Assembly: GCA_002083435.1 (NCBI GenBank)
Contig: LWDJ01000029.1
Coordinates: forward strand, 1 to 64,000
Length of the DNA: 64,000 nt
DNA from: Proteobacteria bacterium SG_bin6
GTDB lineage: Bacteria > Pseudomonadota > Alphaproteobacteria > Sphingomonadales > Sphingomonadaceae
Reading direction: 5' to 3'
Below, piece by piece: positions 26,673 through 35,334 of the stretch (within the stretch, counting starts at the first letter, position 1; each line of letters starts with the position of its first letter). Under the pieces are notes generated by a model. The model saw only the letters and a program-made list of their open reading frames with translations. It was not told the origin of the DNA and did no database searches. A program made the position numbers and the translations under genes.

Positions 26673-27082
26673 TTATGCTCGACACGAATGTCCTCGTCGA
26701 TTTAATCGAAGAAGACGATGTTTGGTTTAATTGGTCCGCAACTGCAGTTGCTCGGGCGGCGAAATCCGAACTCGTCACGGTGAGTCCGGTTGTCATTGGG
26801 GAATTGGCGTCGGGAGGGCGCATTTTGCCCGCGATGGTATCCTTGCTACAGCAGCTAGATATCATGATTTGGCAGCTTGATGCACCAGCAGCGCAATTGG
26901 CCGGCGAAGCCCATCGAGCGTATCGGCAGGCAGGAGGCAAGCGAGAAAAATTGCTTTCCGATTTTCTGATCGGAGGCCATGCAGCCGCCGAAGACGCCAC
27001 CTTGATTACCCGCGATCCTCGTCGCTACCGAGCCTATTTTCCCCAACTTCCCCTCATCACGCCCGAGACCGAACATGGCTGA
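26669..27082 (+). CDS. PIN-domain ribonuclease toxin (VapC-like)
   Basis: This 137-residue PIN-domain protein has all four acidic metal ligands visible: Asp5 (MLDTNVLVD), Glu45 (VIGELAS), Asp98 (LLSDFLIGGHA) and Asp116 (ITRDPRRY). VapC toxins cut tRNA or rRNA. Its frame overlaps the antitoxin by 4 bp and the gatB start by 8 bp. The toxin and an essential translation gene are therefore physically interlocked. The segment is visibly AT-richer than gatA and gatB, consistent with acquisition. Confidence 0.87.
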   Translation: MIMLDTNVLVDLIEEDDVWFNWSATAVARAAKSELVTVSPVVIGELASGGRILPAMVSLLQQLDIMIWQLDAPAAQLAGEAHRAYRQAGGKREKLLSDFLIGGHAAAEDATLITRDPRRYRAYFPQLPLITPETEHG

Positions 27083-28535
27083 CGCATCCCCCTATCTCAT
27101 CCCTGGCGCGACCGGCGATTGGGAGGTCGTGATCGGCCTCGAAGTCCATGCCCAGGTCGTGAGCAACGCCAAGCTCTTTTCAGGCGCGGCGACTGCATTC
27201 GGGGCGGAGCCAAACACGCAGGTGAGCCTGGTCGACGCGGCGATGCCGGGGATGCTGCCGGTGCCAAACGAGGAGTGCATCCGCCAGGCGGTGCGCACGG
27301 GGCTCGCGATCAATGCCCAGATCAACAAATGGTCGCGCTTCGATCGCAAGAATTATTTCTACGCCGATCTGCCGCAGGGCTATCAGATCAGCCAGCTCTA
27401 CCATCCGCTGGTGGGCGAGGGCGCGGTCGAGATCGAAGTGGGGGACGAGACCAAGCGGATCGGGGTCGAGCGCATCCATGTCGAGCAGGATGCCGGCAAG
27501 CTGATGCACGATCAGCATCCGACGCGCTCCTATGTCGATCTCAACCGGTCGGGTGTCGCGCTGATGGAGATCGTCAGCCGTCCGGATATGCGTTCTCCGG
27601 CTGAAGCAGGCGCTTATCTGACGAAGCTGCGGGCGATTCTGCGCTATGTCGGCAGTTGCGACGGCAATATGGACCAGGGCTCGATGCGCGCCGACGTGAA
27701 TGTCAGCGTCCGCCGCCCCGGCGCGCCGTTCGGCACGCGGACCGAGACCAAGAACGTCAATTCGGTTCGTTTCGTGATGCAGGCGATCGAGCATGAGGCG
27801 AAGCGCCAGATCGACGTGATCGAAAGCGGTGGCCGCATCGTCCAGGAAACCCGGCTGTTCGATCCAGATAAGGGCACCACGCGCTCGATGCGTTCCAAGG
27901 AAGATGCACACGACTATCGCTATTTCCCCGATCCGGACCTGTTGCCGCTGGAGCTGGACGACGCGTTCATCGAGGATTGCCGCGCGTCCCTCCCCGAACT
28001 GCCCGACGCCAAGCGCGCGCGCTATGTCGCCGCGGGCGTCACCCCATACAATGCCGGCGTGCTGACCGCCGAGGTTGAAAGCGCGCGCTGGTTCGACGCG
28101 CTGCTGGCAGCCGGCGCCCAGCCCTCCCAAGCGTCGAACTGGGTGACGAGCGAGTTGTTCGGCGCGCTCAACCGGCTGGGGCGCGATATCGCGGACAGCC
28201 CGGTCAGCCCCGTTCAGGCGGCCGAGTTGTTGAAGCTGGTGGCCGATGGCACGCTGTCGAACACGCTCGCCAAACAGGTGTTCGAGATCATGCTCGAAAC
28301 GGGCGACGACGCGGGCAAGATTGTCGAGGAACGCGGGCTGAAGCAGACCAGCGACACCGGCGCGATCGAGGCCGAAATCGCCAAGGTGATGGCCGCGAAC
28401 GAGGACAAGGTCGCCGATTATCGTGGCGGCAAAGACAAATTGTTCGGCTTCTTCGTCGGCCAGGTGATGAAGGCGATGGGCGGCAAGGCCAACCCCGCGG
28501 TGGTCAACGAGCTGCTGAAGAAAGCGCTGGGATAA
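27075..28535 (+). CDS. gatB: Aspartyl/glutamyl-tRNA amidotransferase subunit B
   Basis: GatB phosphorylates and amidates the misacylated tRNA. The 486-residue product shows VVIGLEVHAQVVSNAKLFSG at the N-terminus (cradle domain), the FDRKNYFYADLPQGYQISQL signature and a C-terminal YqeY-like domain. The start ATG 27075 lies inside the last codons of the vapC-like gene. gatB would be read either through the toxin-antitoxin transcript or from an internal promoter. Confidence 0.95.
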   Translation: MADASPYLIPGATGDWEVVIGLEVHAQVVSNAKLFSGAATAFGAEPNTQVSLVDAAMPGMLPVPNEECIRQAVRTGLAINAQINKWSRFDRKNYFYADLPQGYQISQLYHPLVGEGAVEIEVGDETKRIGVERIHVEQDAGKLMHDQHPTRSYVDLNRSGVALMEIVSRPDMRSPAEAGAYLTKLRAILRYVGSCDGNMDQGSMRADVNVSVRRPGAPFGTRTETKNVNSVRFVMQAIEHEAKRQIDVIESGGRIVQETRLFDPDKGTTRSMRSKEDAHDYRYFPDPDLLPLELDDAFIEDCRASLPELPDAKRARYVAAGVTPYNAGVLTAEVESARWFDALLAAGAQPSQASNWVTSELFGALNRLGRDIADSPVSPVQAAELLKLVADGTLSNTLAKQVFEIMLETGDDAGKIVEERGLKQTSDTGAIEAEIAKVMAANEDKVADYRGGKDKLFGFFVGQVMKAMGGKANPAVVNELLKKALG

Positions 28536-28572
28536 GCCGGTTTCCGAGGGGAATGTTGGGCAAAGTTTAACC

Positions 28573-28591
28573 GCGAGCCGATAAGGCTCGC
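28573..28591 (+). promoter_or_regulatory. Hairpin directly before the deacetylase start
   Basis: A perfect 7-bp stem, gcgagcc (28573-28579) with ggctcgc (28585-28591) around gataa, ends 2 bp before the ATG at 28594. It covers the place where a ribosome-binding site would lie. It could restrict translation initiation of the downstream gene. It has no U-tract, so a terminator for gatB is less likely. Confidence 0.45.
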
Positions 28592-28593
28592 AC

Positions 28594-29547
28594 ATGCCCG
28601 CGGTGTTCCTGACGATCGATACCGAGCTGGTCTGGCGCCATCACGTCGCCGGGCTGCCGATCGCGACTCAGTTCGAGCGCAGTTTCGAGCCGGCGGGGGT
28701 CGGCATTTCCTATCAGCTGGAGATATTGCGTGATTTCGGGCTGAACGCGTGCTTCTTCATCGATCCGATGCCGGCGCATGTTTATGGCCTCGCGCCGATC
28801 CGACGTATCGTCGAGACGATCCTCGCCGCCGGGCAGGAAGTGCAGCTGCATCTTCACCCCAATTGGTACGGCGCGATGGTGGGGGACCAGGGGCGGAATC
28901 ACGGACCGTTCGAGCTGATCGGCCGCTCCCCGGACGAGCAGGCCGATTTCATCGCCCAGGCGCGGGCGCTGCTGATCGAAGCGGGCGCGCCGCCCCCGAT
29001 CGCGTTTCGCGCGGGCAGCTATGCCGCCGATGATGCGACGCTCGCCGCGCTTGCCGGGCTCGGTTTCACTTATGACAGCAGCCATAATGGCTCGATGCAG
29101 CCCTGGCCCTCGCGCGTGGGGCTGGCGCCGGCGCAGGTGGCACCGTGTCGCCATGCCGGCGTGATCGAGCTGCCCGTGAGCCTGATCGAGGAGCGCCCCG
29201 GTCGGCTACGCACTTTTCAGATCTGCGCGCTCTCGGCCGCCGAGATGCGTGCGGCGCTCGATCACGCGGTTACCGCCGATCATGCGGCGGTGGTGATCGT
29301 GAGCCACGGTTTCGAACTCGCCAATCGTGCAGGCACCGGCGCGAACGCGGTACATGTCCGCCGGTTCGAGGCGCTGTGCGCGATGCTCGCCGAAAGCGGC
29401 GATAGTCTGGCGACGACGCGCTTCGATAGCCGCGCGCCGCTGCCGCTCGATCGCCGGGATACGCCGCTGCCGCCGAGCGAAGCGCGGCTGCGCTGGCGCC
29501 AGGTCGAGCAGCTCTGGTCGAACATGGTCGCCGAGCACGCGACATGA
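28594..29547 (+). CDS. Polysaccharide-deacetylase (NodB-type) family protein
   Basis: This 317-residue protein has a NodB-like deacetylase fold. It shows the first catalytic motif TIDTE (Asp9), metal ligands in VQLHLHPNW (His86, His88), the FRAGSYA arginine motif and a late SHGFE histidine. There is no signal peptide, so the substrate is probably a cytoplasmic sugar or lipid-linked sugar. The stop overlaps the start of the following acyltransferase by 4 bp, so the two probably act on one substrate in sequence. Confidence 0.78.
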   Translation: MPAVFLTIDTELVWRHHVAGLPIATQFERSFEPAGVGISYQLEILRDFGLNACFFIDPMPAHVYGLAPIRRIVETILAAGQEVQLHLHPNWYGAMVGDQGRNHGPFELIGRSPDEQADFIAQARALLIEAGAPPPIAFRAGSYAADDATLAALAGLGFTYDSSHNGSMQPWPSRVGLAPAQVAPCRHAGVIELPVSLIEERPGRLRTFQICALSAAEMRAALDHAVTADHAAVVIVSHGFELANRAGTGANAVHVRRFEALCAMLAESGDSLATTRFDSRAPLPLDRRDTPLPPSEARLRWRQVEQLWSNMVAEHAT

Positions 29548-30440
29548 GCGCGGTCAGTCTGCCGCTCAAATTCCAGCTCGGTGCGCGCACCCTGTTCGCG
29601 ATCCCGCGCTGGTTGGTGCGCGTGCCGCTGTCGCTGGAGGCGGCACTGGGCACCGCGCTGCCCGCGCTGCCCCCGCTGCCGGCCGAGGCGGATGGATATA
29701 GCCTCACCTCGCTTCCCGCCACCTGGGTGCCCGCCGTCGCGCGACAGGGCCTGATCGCGTTCGAGCGCCAGGCTTATACCCGCCATTTCGTCGATCTGCG
29801 CCAGGGCGAGACCGCTTTCCTCGCGGGGCTGAGCGCGAACACCCGATCGGGCATCAAGCGCAAGGCGAAGAAGCTGGGCGGGGCGGGGATGATGATCCGT
29901 GCCTATCGCACGCCTGATGAGCTGGCGGCGTTTCACGCGCTCGCCGCGCCCCTCGCCGCGCGCACCTATCAGGCGCGACTGCTGGGGAGCGCGCTCCCCG
30001 CCGACCCGGGCTTTGTCGCGACGATGCTCCGTCAGGCGGCCGCCGATCAGGTCCGCGCCTGGCTGCTGCTGATCGAGGATCGGCCGGCGGCCTATCTCTA
30101 TTGTCCGGCGGACGGCGCCACGCTGCGCTATGACTATGTCGGCCACGATCCCGATTTCGCCGAACTCTCACCTGGCTCGGTGCTGTTGTTCGAGGCGCTC
30201 AAGGGGCTGCTGGCCGAAGGGTGTTTCGGCCGGTTCGATTTCACCGAGGGCGAGGGGCAGCACAAGCGTCAATTCGCGAGCGGCGGGGTCGATTGCCGCG
30301 ACCTGCTGCTGCTGCGGCCGACGCTCGCGAACCGGGCGGCGCTGGCCGCGCTCGCGGCGTTCGATGGCGGTGCGGCGCGGGCGAAGGCGCTGGTCGGACG
30401 GCTGGGGCTCGAACGGATGGCGCGGCGGTTGCGCCGGTAG
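29544..30440 (+). CDS. GNAT-fold acyltransferase (BcsL/CelD or FemAB-like)
   Basis: This 298-residue protein resembles the CelD/BcsL-type acetyltransferase domain, with AFLAGLSANTRSGIKRKAKKL in the middle. GHDPDFAELSPGSVLLFEAL and the FDFTEGEGQHKRQF segment follow; this signature is common in polysaccharide-biosynthesis acyltransferases. The predicted role is N- or O-acylation of a glycan or glycolipid precursor. It is coupled to the deacetylase upstream (ATGA), giving a possible deacetylate-reacylate pair. The acyl donor and acceptor are unknown. Confidence 0.68.
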   Translation: MSAVSLPLKFQLGARTLFAIPRWLVRVPLSLEAALGTALPALPPLPAEADGYSLTSLPATWVPAVARQGLIAFERQAYTRHFVDLRQGETAFLAGLSANTRSGIKRKAKKLGGAGMMIRAYRTPDELAAFHALAAPLAARTYQARLLGSALPADPGFVATMLRQAAADQVRAWLLLIEDRPAAYLYCPADGATLRYDYVGHDPDFAELSPGSVLLFEALKGLLAEGCFGRFDFTEGEGQHKRQFASGGVDCRDLLLLRPTLANRAALAALAAFDGGAARAKALVGRLGLERMARRLRR

Positions 30441-30490
30441 CGCGTCGCGTCCCAATCGACGCCCGTTGCTTGCCGCGCTAACGCTTGGCC

Positions 30491-31237
30491 ATGCACGTGC
30501 GCGCGCCCGCCATCCTGCTCACCGCGCGGCCGCACGGCGAGCACGGCGTCGTCGCGCGCGCGCTGACCGAGACGGCGGGGGTGCAGCCCGGTTATGTGCG
30601 GGGCGGCCGCTCGCGTGCGCTGCGGCCGGTGCTTCAGCCGGGCAATGCGTTGCTCGGCGAGTGGCGCGCGCGCACCGATACTCAGCTCGCCGCGCTGACC
30701 GTAGAGCTGCTCCACAGCCGTGCGCCGCTGTTCGCCGAGCCGCTCGCCGCCGCCGCCATCGAGTGGCTCACCGCGCTGACCGCCGCGACGCTGCCCGAGG
30801 CGCAGCCCTATCCTCGGCTCTATGCCGGGCTCGACGCGGTATTGCGCGCGATCGAAGCGGCGCCCGCCGCGCGCGATTGGGCGGCGGCGCTGGTGCGCTA
30901 CGAATTGCTGCTGCTCGCCGAACTGGGATTCGGGCTCGATCTTTCAGCCTGCGCGGCGACTGGCGCGTGCGACAACCTCGCTTATGTCAGCCCCAAGAGC
31001 GGGATGGCGGTAAGCGCCGCGGCGGGGGCGCCCTATGCCGCCAAGCTGCTGCCGCTGCCGGCGTTCCTACTGGAGGGCGGGTCGGCCGATTGGGCGGCGG
31101 TGCTGAACGGCCTAGCCCTCACCGGCCATTTCCTAACGCGCGACCTGCTGGTGGGCCGCGCCGCGGAAGCGCTGACGGCGCGCGCGCGGTTGATCGATCG
31201 GCTCGCCCCGTTGGCGCCCCCGCCAGACGCGGGGTAA
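30491..31237 (+). CDS. recO: DNA repair protein RecO
   Basis: RecO loads RecA with RecR on SSB-coated gaps. The 248-residue product has an N-terminal OB fold (APAILLTARPHGEHGVVARA, GYVRGGRSRALRPVLQPG) and a helical C-terminal domain with two Cys (SACAATGACDNLAYVSPKSG) that align with the zinc-binding positions of other RecO proteins. ATG 30491 is preferred to an in-frame TTG two codons upstream. Confidence 0.85.
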   Translation: MHVRAPAILLTARPHGEHGVVARALTETAGVQPGYVRGGRSRALRPVLQPGNALLGEWRARTDTQLAALTVELLHSRAPLFAEPLAAAAIEWLTALTAATLPEAQPYPRLYAGLDAVLRAIEAAPAARDWAAALVRYELLLLAELGFGLDLSACAATGACDNLAYVSPKSGMAVSAAAGAPYAAKLLPLPAFLLEGGSADWAAVLNGLALTGHFLTRDLLVGRAAEALTARARLIDRLAPLAPPPDAG

Positions 31238-31273
31238 CAGGCGCTTAACCATGAATGGGATAAGACCGGGGCG

Positions 31274-32413
31274 ATGGAAGGCGCGGCGATGCTGATGACG
31301 CGGGAGGCCGGACACGCGGCCGACCTGCTCGATCTGGCGGTGGTGATCCCCACCTTCAACGAGGCGGCGAACGTGCCGCGCCTCGTCGCGCTGCTCGATA
31401 CGGCACTCGCTGGGCTCGTCTGGGAAGCGATCTTCGTCGATGACGACAGCCCGGACGGCACCGCCGATGCCGCCCGCGCGCTCGCCCGTGCCGACCGGCG
31501 GGTACGGGTGATCCAGCGGATCGGCCGGCGCGGGCTTTCCTCGGCCTGCGTCGAAGGGATGTGCGCGACGGCGGCCCCGCTCGTCGCGGTGATAGACGGC
31601 GATCTGCAGCATGACGAGACTCTGCTGCCGAAGATGGTCGCGGCGCTCAGGGCTGATCCGGCGCTCGATCTCGTCATCGGCTCGCGCTTCGTGGCAGGCG
31701 GCGGGACCGGGGCGTGGGACCGCGACCGTGTCGCCAAGTCGGCCTTCGCGACCAAGCTCGCCCGCGCGGTGCTGAAGGCCGAGCTCAACGATCCGATGAG
31801 CGGTTTCTTCATGATCCGCAGCGAGATCGTGCGCGGTCTGGTGCCCGCGCTTTCGGCGATCGGCTTCAAGATCCTGCTCGACATCATGACGACCGCGCGG
31901 CGGCCGCTCAACTTCATCGAGCTGCCCTATAGCTTCCGCACCCGTGCGGTGGGGGAGAGCAAGCTCGATCACGTCGTCGCGATGGAATATCTGATCGCGC
32001 TCTATGATCGGCTCGCGGGGCGGATCGTGCCGGCGCGCTTCGCGCTGTTCGCCTGTGTCGGCGCGTTCGGCGTGCTGGTGCATATGGCGATCCTGGGCGG
32101 TGCCTGGGGGCTGGGCGGTGATTTCCTCGCGAGCCAGATATTGGCGGCCTTTGGGGCGATGACCGCGAACTTCTTCCTGAATAACGCGCTCACTTATCGC
32201 GATCGGCGGTTGAGAGGCACGCGGGCCTTGATCGATGGCTGGGTGTCGTTCTGCGCGGTGTGCGCGGTGGGTCTCGTCGCCAATATCGGCGTCGCGGGCT
32301 TCGTGCATGAGGCGCAGCACGGCAGCTGGGCGGGATCGGCGCTGGTTGGCGTGCTGGTGGGCGCGGTGTGGAATTACGCGCTGTCGTCGCGTTTCGTCTG
32401 GGGGCGCTATTAG
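31274..32413 (+). CDS. Dolichol/polyprenyl-phosphate-sugar synthase (GT2) fused to GtrA-type membrane domain
   Basis: This two-domain protein of 379 residues has a DPM1-like GT2 domain (about 20-245) with AVVIPTFNEAANV and FVDDDSPDGTADAA, plus VIDGDLQHDE carrying the DxD. A GtrA-like domain with four hydrophobic helices (about 255-379, FALFACVGAFGVLVHMAILG onward) follows. Such fusions make a polyprenyl-phosphate-linked sugar and help flip or anchor it at the inner membrane. The TAG stop overlaps the stop of the convergent PMT-type gene (32410-32413), which is the likely user of the lipid-linked sugar. Confidence 0.85.
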   Translation: MEGAAMLMTREAGHAADLLDLAVVIPTFNEAANVPRLVALLDTALAGLVWEAIFVDDDSPDGTADAARALARADRRVRVIQRIGRRGLSSACVEGMCATAAPLVAVIDGDLQHDETLLPKMVAALRADPALDLVIGSRFVAGGGTGAWDRDRVAKSAFATKLARAVLKAELNDPMSGFFMIRSEIVRGLVPALSAIGFKILLDIMTTARRPLNFIELPYSFRTRAVGESKLDHVVAMEYLIALYDRLAGRIVPARFALFACVGAFGVLVHMAILGGAWGLGGDFLASQILAAFGAMTANFFLNNALTYRDRRLRGTRALIDGWVSFCAVCAVGLVANIGVAGFVHEAQHGSWAGSALVGVLVGAVWNYALSSRFVWGRY

Positions 32414-33603
32414 GGCCAGCCCGGCAGCAGCGCGTAACGCTTGAAGGCGAGCGGTCCTTCGAGCGGCGCGGCGCTGAGCGCGGGATAGTAGTAAGCGAAC
32501 ACCAGCGCGGCGGCGACGAGCAGCGCCTCCGCCACCCAGCGGCGCCGGAGCGCCTCCGCGAGCGCGACGATCGCCAGGCCCAGGAACAGGCTCGGCAGCA
32601 AATAATAATAGAGGAAGCCGATCTTCTTGGGGATCAAGAGCAGCACGCCGTAGCTCGCGAGCCACAGCCCGGCGGGCGCAAGCAGGGTCGGCGAACGCCG
32701 CATCACCCCCAGCGCCAGGCACCCCAGCACCGCCGCCAGCCCCGCCCAGAAGACGACCGGGTTGCCGACCAGCAGCACTGCGCGCCACACACCGTCAACG
32801 GGCTCATACAAATACCAGATCGGTCGCAGATCGAGCGGCCAGCTCCAGGCGGGCGACTGATAGGTGTGCGGCGGATAGGTCTGGGTCTGGGCTCGGTACA
32901 TCTCCAGTTGGCGCGGCAGCAACTGTGACAGCGTCAGCGGATCGTGCCTGACGACGAAGCCGGGCAGGAACGCCAGGAAATAAGCGGCGAGGCTCACCGT
33001 GCCCAAGGCGAGGCTCGCGTGCCATCGGCGTGTGCCAGCAATCAGCAGCGCGAGGCAGGCGAGCGCGATGAACGGCGCCGCACCCCATTTGCACGCGGTC
33101 GCCGCGCCCATCAGCGCGCCCGCCAGCGCGATCGTCGCCGTTCGCCGGCTTTGCCAGGCCGCGAACAGCACGGCGGTGCCGCTCAGCAGCAGCGCCGCCA
33201 TGAAGATGTCGAGCATCGCGATCCGGCTCTGGACGAAGAGCAGGAAGTTGACGAGCGCGAAGCCGGTCGCGACCGCGGCCGGCCGATCGCGCCCCAAAAT
33301 CCGCCGGCAGATCGCGAACAGCGCCACCACGCACAGCGCGCCCGCGACCGCAGAGAACAGGCGCCAGCCGAACGGAGTATCGCCGAACAGCTTGATGCCC
33401 GCCGCCATGATCGCCTTGGCGAGCGGCGGATGCTCGGTGTTGACCAGCGAATGCCCCGCCGCCAGCCGGCGCGCGGCATCGGTATAATAGACCTCGTCGA
33501 AATAGGCGCGGTCGGGGCGGGCGAGGTTGGGCAGGAACAGCGCGAGCGCCACGGTTCCCAGCGCGGCGCCGATCGCCCGGCTTCGTCCCTTGTCGCTCCC
33601 CAT
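32410..33603 (-). CDS. PMT/GT39-type glycosyltransferase (protein or lipid mannosyltransferase-like)
   Basis: This polytopic membrane protein of 397 residues has about 9-11 hydrophobic helices. It has the GT39/PMT signatures PDRAYFDEVYYTDAARRL in the first periplasmic loop (acidic catalytic residues) and NTEHPPLAKAIM. These enzymes move a sugar from a polyprenyl-phosphate donor to a protein or lipid in the periplasm. ATG 33603 is chosen because the upstream open frame has no hydrophobic character. It converges on the GT2-GtrA gene, suggesting donor synthesis and transfer form one pathway. Confidence 0.8.
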   Translation of the reverse strand: MGSDKGRSRAIGAALGTVALALFLPNLARPDRAYFDEVYYTDAARRLAAGHSLVNTEHPPLAKAIMAAGIKLFGDTPFGWRLFSAVAGALCVVALFAICRRILGRDRPAAVATGFALVNFLLFVQSRIAMLDIFMAALLLSGTAVLFAAWQSRRTATIALAGALMGAATACKWGAAPFIALACLALLIAGTRRWHASLALGTVSLAAYFLAFLPGFVVRHDPLTLSQLLPRQLEMYRAQTQTYPPHTYQSPAWSWPLDLRPIWYLYEPVDGVWRAVLLVGNPVVFWAGLAAVLGCLALGVMRRSPTLLAPAGLWLASYGVLLLIPKKIGFLYYYLLPSLFLGLAIVALAEALRRRWVAEALLVAAALVFAYYYPALSAAPLEGPLAFKRYALLPGWP

Positions 33604-33687
33604 GCGGCGCCGGTTAAGCCGGGCTTGGGGGCGGTGCAAGCGCGGGCGGCATTGACGGCGCCCCCTCACGCCCGGCAAAGCCGACCC

Positions 33688-34890
33688 ATGAAGCGACATA
33701 CCGGCCAGTCCGACGCCGCCCGCCACTGGCGCCCCGCGACGCAAGCCGTGCGGGGCGGCACCGCGCGCAGCGAATGGGGGGAGACGAGCGAGGCCCTCTT
33801 CCTAACCTCGGGCTATGCCTATGATTGCGCCGGCGACGCCGCGGCCCGCTTCGCCGGCGAACAGGTTGGGATGACCTATTCGCGGCTGCAGAATCCCACC
33901 GTCGAGATGCTCGAAAAGCGCATCGCCTTGCTGGAGGGCGCGGAGGCCTGCCGGACGATGGCAACCGGCATGGCCGCGATGACGGCGGCGCTCCTTTGCC
34001 AATTGCAGGCGGGCGACCATGTCGTCGCCGGGCGGGCGGCGTTCGGCTCGTGCCGCTGGTTGGTCGACAGCCTGCTTCCCAAATTCGGCATCGAGACGAC
34101 AGTGATCGACGCGCGCGACACGACCGCGTTCGAGGCGGCGTGCCGACCGAACACCAAGGTCTTCTTCTTCGAAACACCCGCCAATCCGACGATGGATATT
34201 GTCGATCTGGCGGCGGTGTGCGGCCTCGCCCGGTCGCGCGGTATCCGCACCGTGGTCGACAATGCCTTCGCCACCCCCGCGCTCCAGCGCCCACTGGAAT
34301 TCGGCGCCGACATCGTCGCATATTCGGCGACGAAGATGATGGACGGGCAGGGGCGCGTGCTCGCGGGCGCCGTGTGCGGGGCGCAAGAGTTTATCGAGGG
34401 CGAATTGCTCGCCTTCATTCGCAACACCGGCCCGACGCTCTCGGCGTTCAACGCCTGGGTGGTGTTGAAGGGGCTGGAGACGCTCGATCTCCGCATCCGC
34501 CGGCAGAGCGACAACGCGCTCGCGGTCGCGCGCTTTCTCGAGGGCCGCGTGCCCCGGCTGCTCTATCCCGCGCTGCCGAGCCATCCCCAGCATAATCTGG
34601 CGATGGCACAGATGGCGGCGGGCGGCTCGATCTTCGCGTTCTTCGTCGAGGGCCGCGCGCAGGCGCACGCGCTGCTCGACGCGCTCGAACTGATCGACAT
34701 TTCGAACAACATCGGCGATTCGCGCTCGTTGATGACGCACCCGTCCTCCACCACCCATTCGAGCCTGGCCGAGGAAAAGCGGCTCGAGATGGGTATCACC
34801 GAGGGGATGCTGCGCCTGAACATCGGCCTGGAAGACCCCGCCGACCTGATCGACGATCTTGATCGCGCGCTCGGCCGAGCCCGGCTATAG
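33688..34890 (+). CDS. metZ: O-succinylhomoserine sulfhydrylase MetZ
   Basis: MetZ makes homocysteine directly from O-succinylhomoserine and sulfide. The 400-residue Cys/Met-metabolism PLP enzyme shows SRLQNPTVEMLEKRIALLEG and the lysine region AYSATKMMDGQGRV (Lys216). The C-terminal LMTHPSSTTHSSL is the substrate-carboxylate region. ATG 33688 gives the family start MKRHTGQSDAARHW. apaG follows 7 bp after the stop, a linkage frequently seen in alphaproteobacteria. Confidence 0.9.
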   Translation: MKRHTGQSDAARHWRPATQAVRGGTARSEWGETSEALFLTSGYAYDCAGDAAARFAGEQVGMTYSRLQNPTVEMLEKRIALLEGAEACRTMATGMAAMTAALLCQLQAGDHVVAGRAAFGSCRWLVDSLLPKFGIETTVIDARDTTAFEAACRPNTKVFFFETPANPTMDIVDLAAVCGLARSRGIRTVVDNAFATPALQRPLEFGADIVAYSATKMMDGQGRVLAGAVCGAQEFIEGELLAFIRNTGPTLSAFNAWVVLKGLETLDLRIRRQSDNALAVARFLEGRVPRLLYPALPSHPQHNLAMAQMAAGGSIFAFFVEGRAQAHALLDALELIDISNNIGDSRSLMTHPSSTTHSSLAEEKRLEMGITEGMLRLNIGLEDPADLIDDLDRALGRARL

Positions 34891-34897
34891 CGCGGTG

Positions 34898-35329
34898 ATG
34901 AAGGCGCTCTTCCCCAATGTCGCCGAAACGCGCGGCGTGATCGTGCGCGTGTCGGTGAGCTATCTGCCGGAGCAGAGCGAGCCACGGCGCGGGCGCTGGT
35001 TCTGGGCCTATCACGTCCGTATCGAGAATGAGGGGGAGCAGGCGGTGCAATTGCTCACCCGCCACTGGATCATTACCGATGGCCGCGGCGCACGTCATTC
35101 GGTGGAGGGCGAGGGCGTGGTCGGCGAACAGCCACTGATCGCGCCGGGCGGCAGCTTCGACTATGTGTCAGGCTGCCCACTGCCGACGCCGAGCGGCTAT
35201 ATGCAGGGCAGCTATCACGTGATCGGCGAGGATGGCGCGGGGTTCGATGTCGACATCCCCAAATTCGCGCTGATCGCGCCTGTGCAGCCCGGCGGCGCCG
35301 AACGCGCGCCGCCGCGGGGGAATGGCTGA
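34898..35329 (+). CDS. apaG: Co2+/Mg2+ efflux-associated protein ApaG
   Basis: This 143-residue ApaG protein has a beta-sandwich similar to fibronectin III and F-box ApaG domains. Signatures are FWAYHVRIENEGEQAVQLLTR, HWIITD, VVGEQPLIAPGGSFDYVSGC and MQGSYHV. The biochemical role is unclear; mutants in enterobacteria show Co2+ resistance. In E. coli apaG follows rsmA, but here it is 33 kb from rsmA and sits behind metZ. ATG 34898 gives the family start. Confidence 0.88.
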   Translation: MKALFPNVAETRGVIVRVSVSYLPEQSEPRRGRWFWAYHVRIENEGEQAVQLLTRHWIITDGRGARHSVEGEGVVGEQPLIAPGGSFDYVSGCPLPTPSGYMQGSYHVIGEDGAGFDVDIPKFALIAPVQPGGAERAPPRGNG

Positions 35330-35334
35330 ACCAA

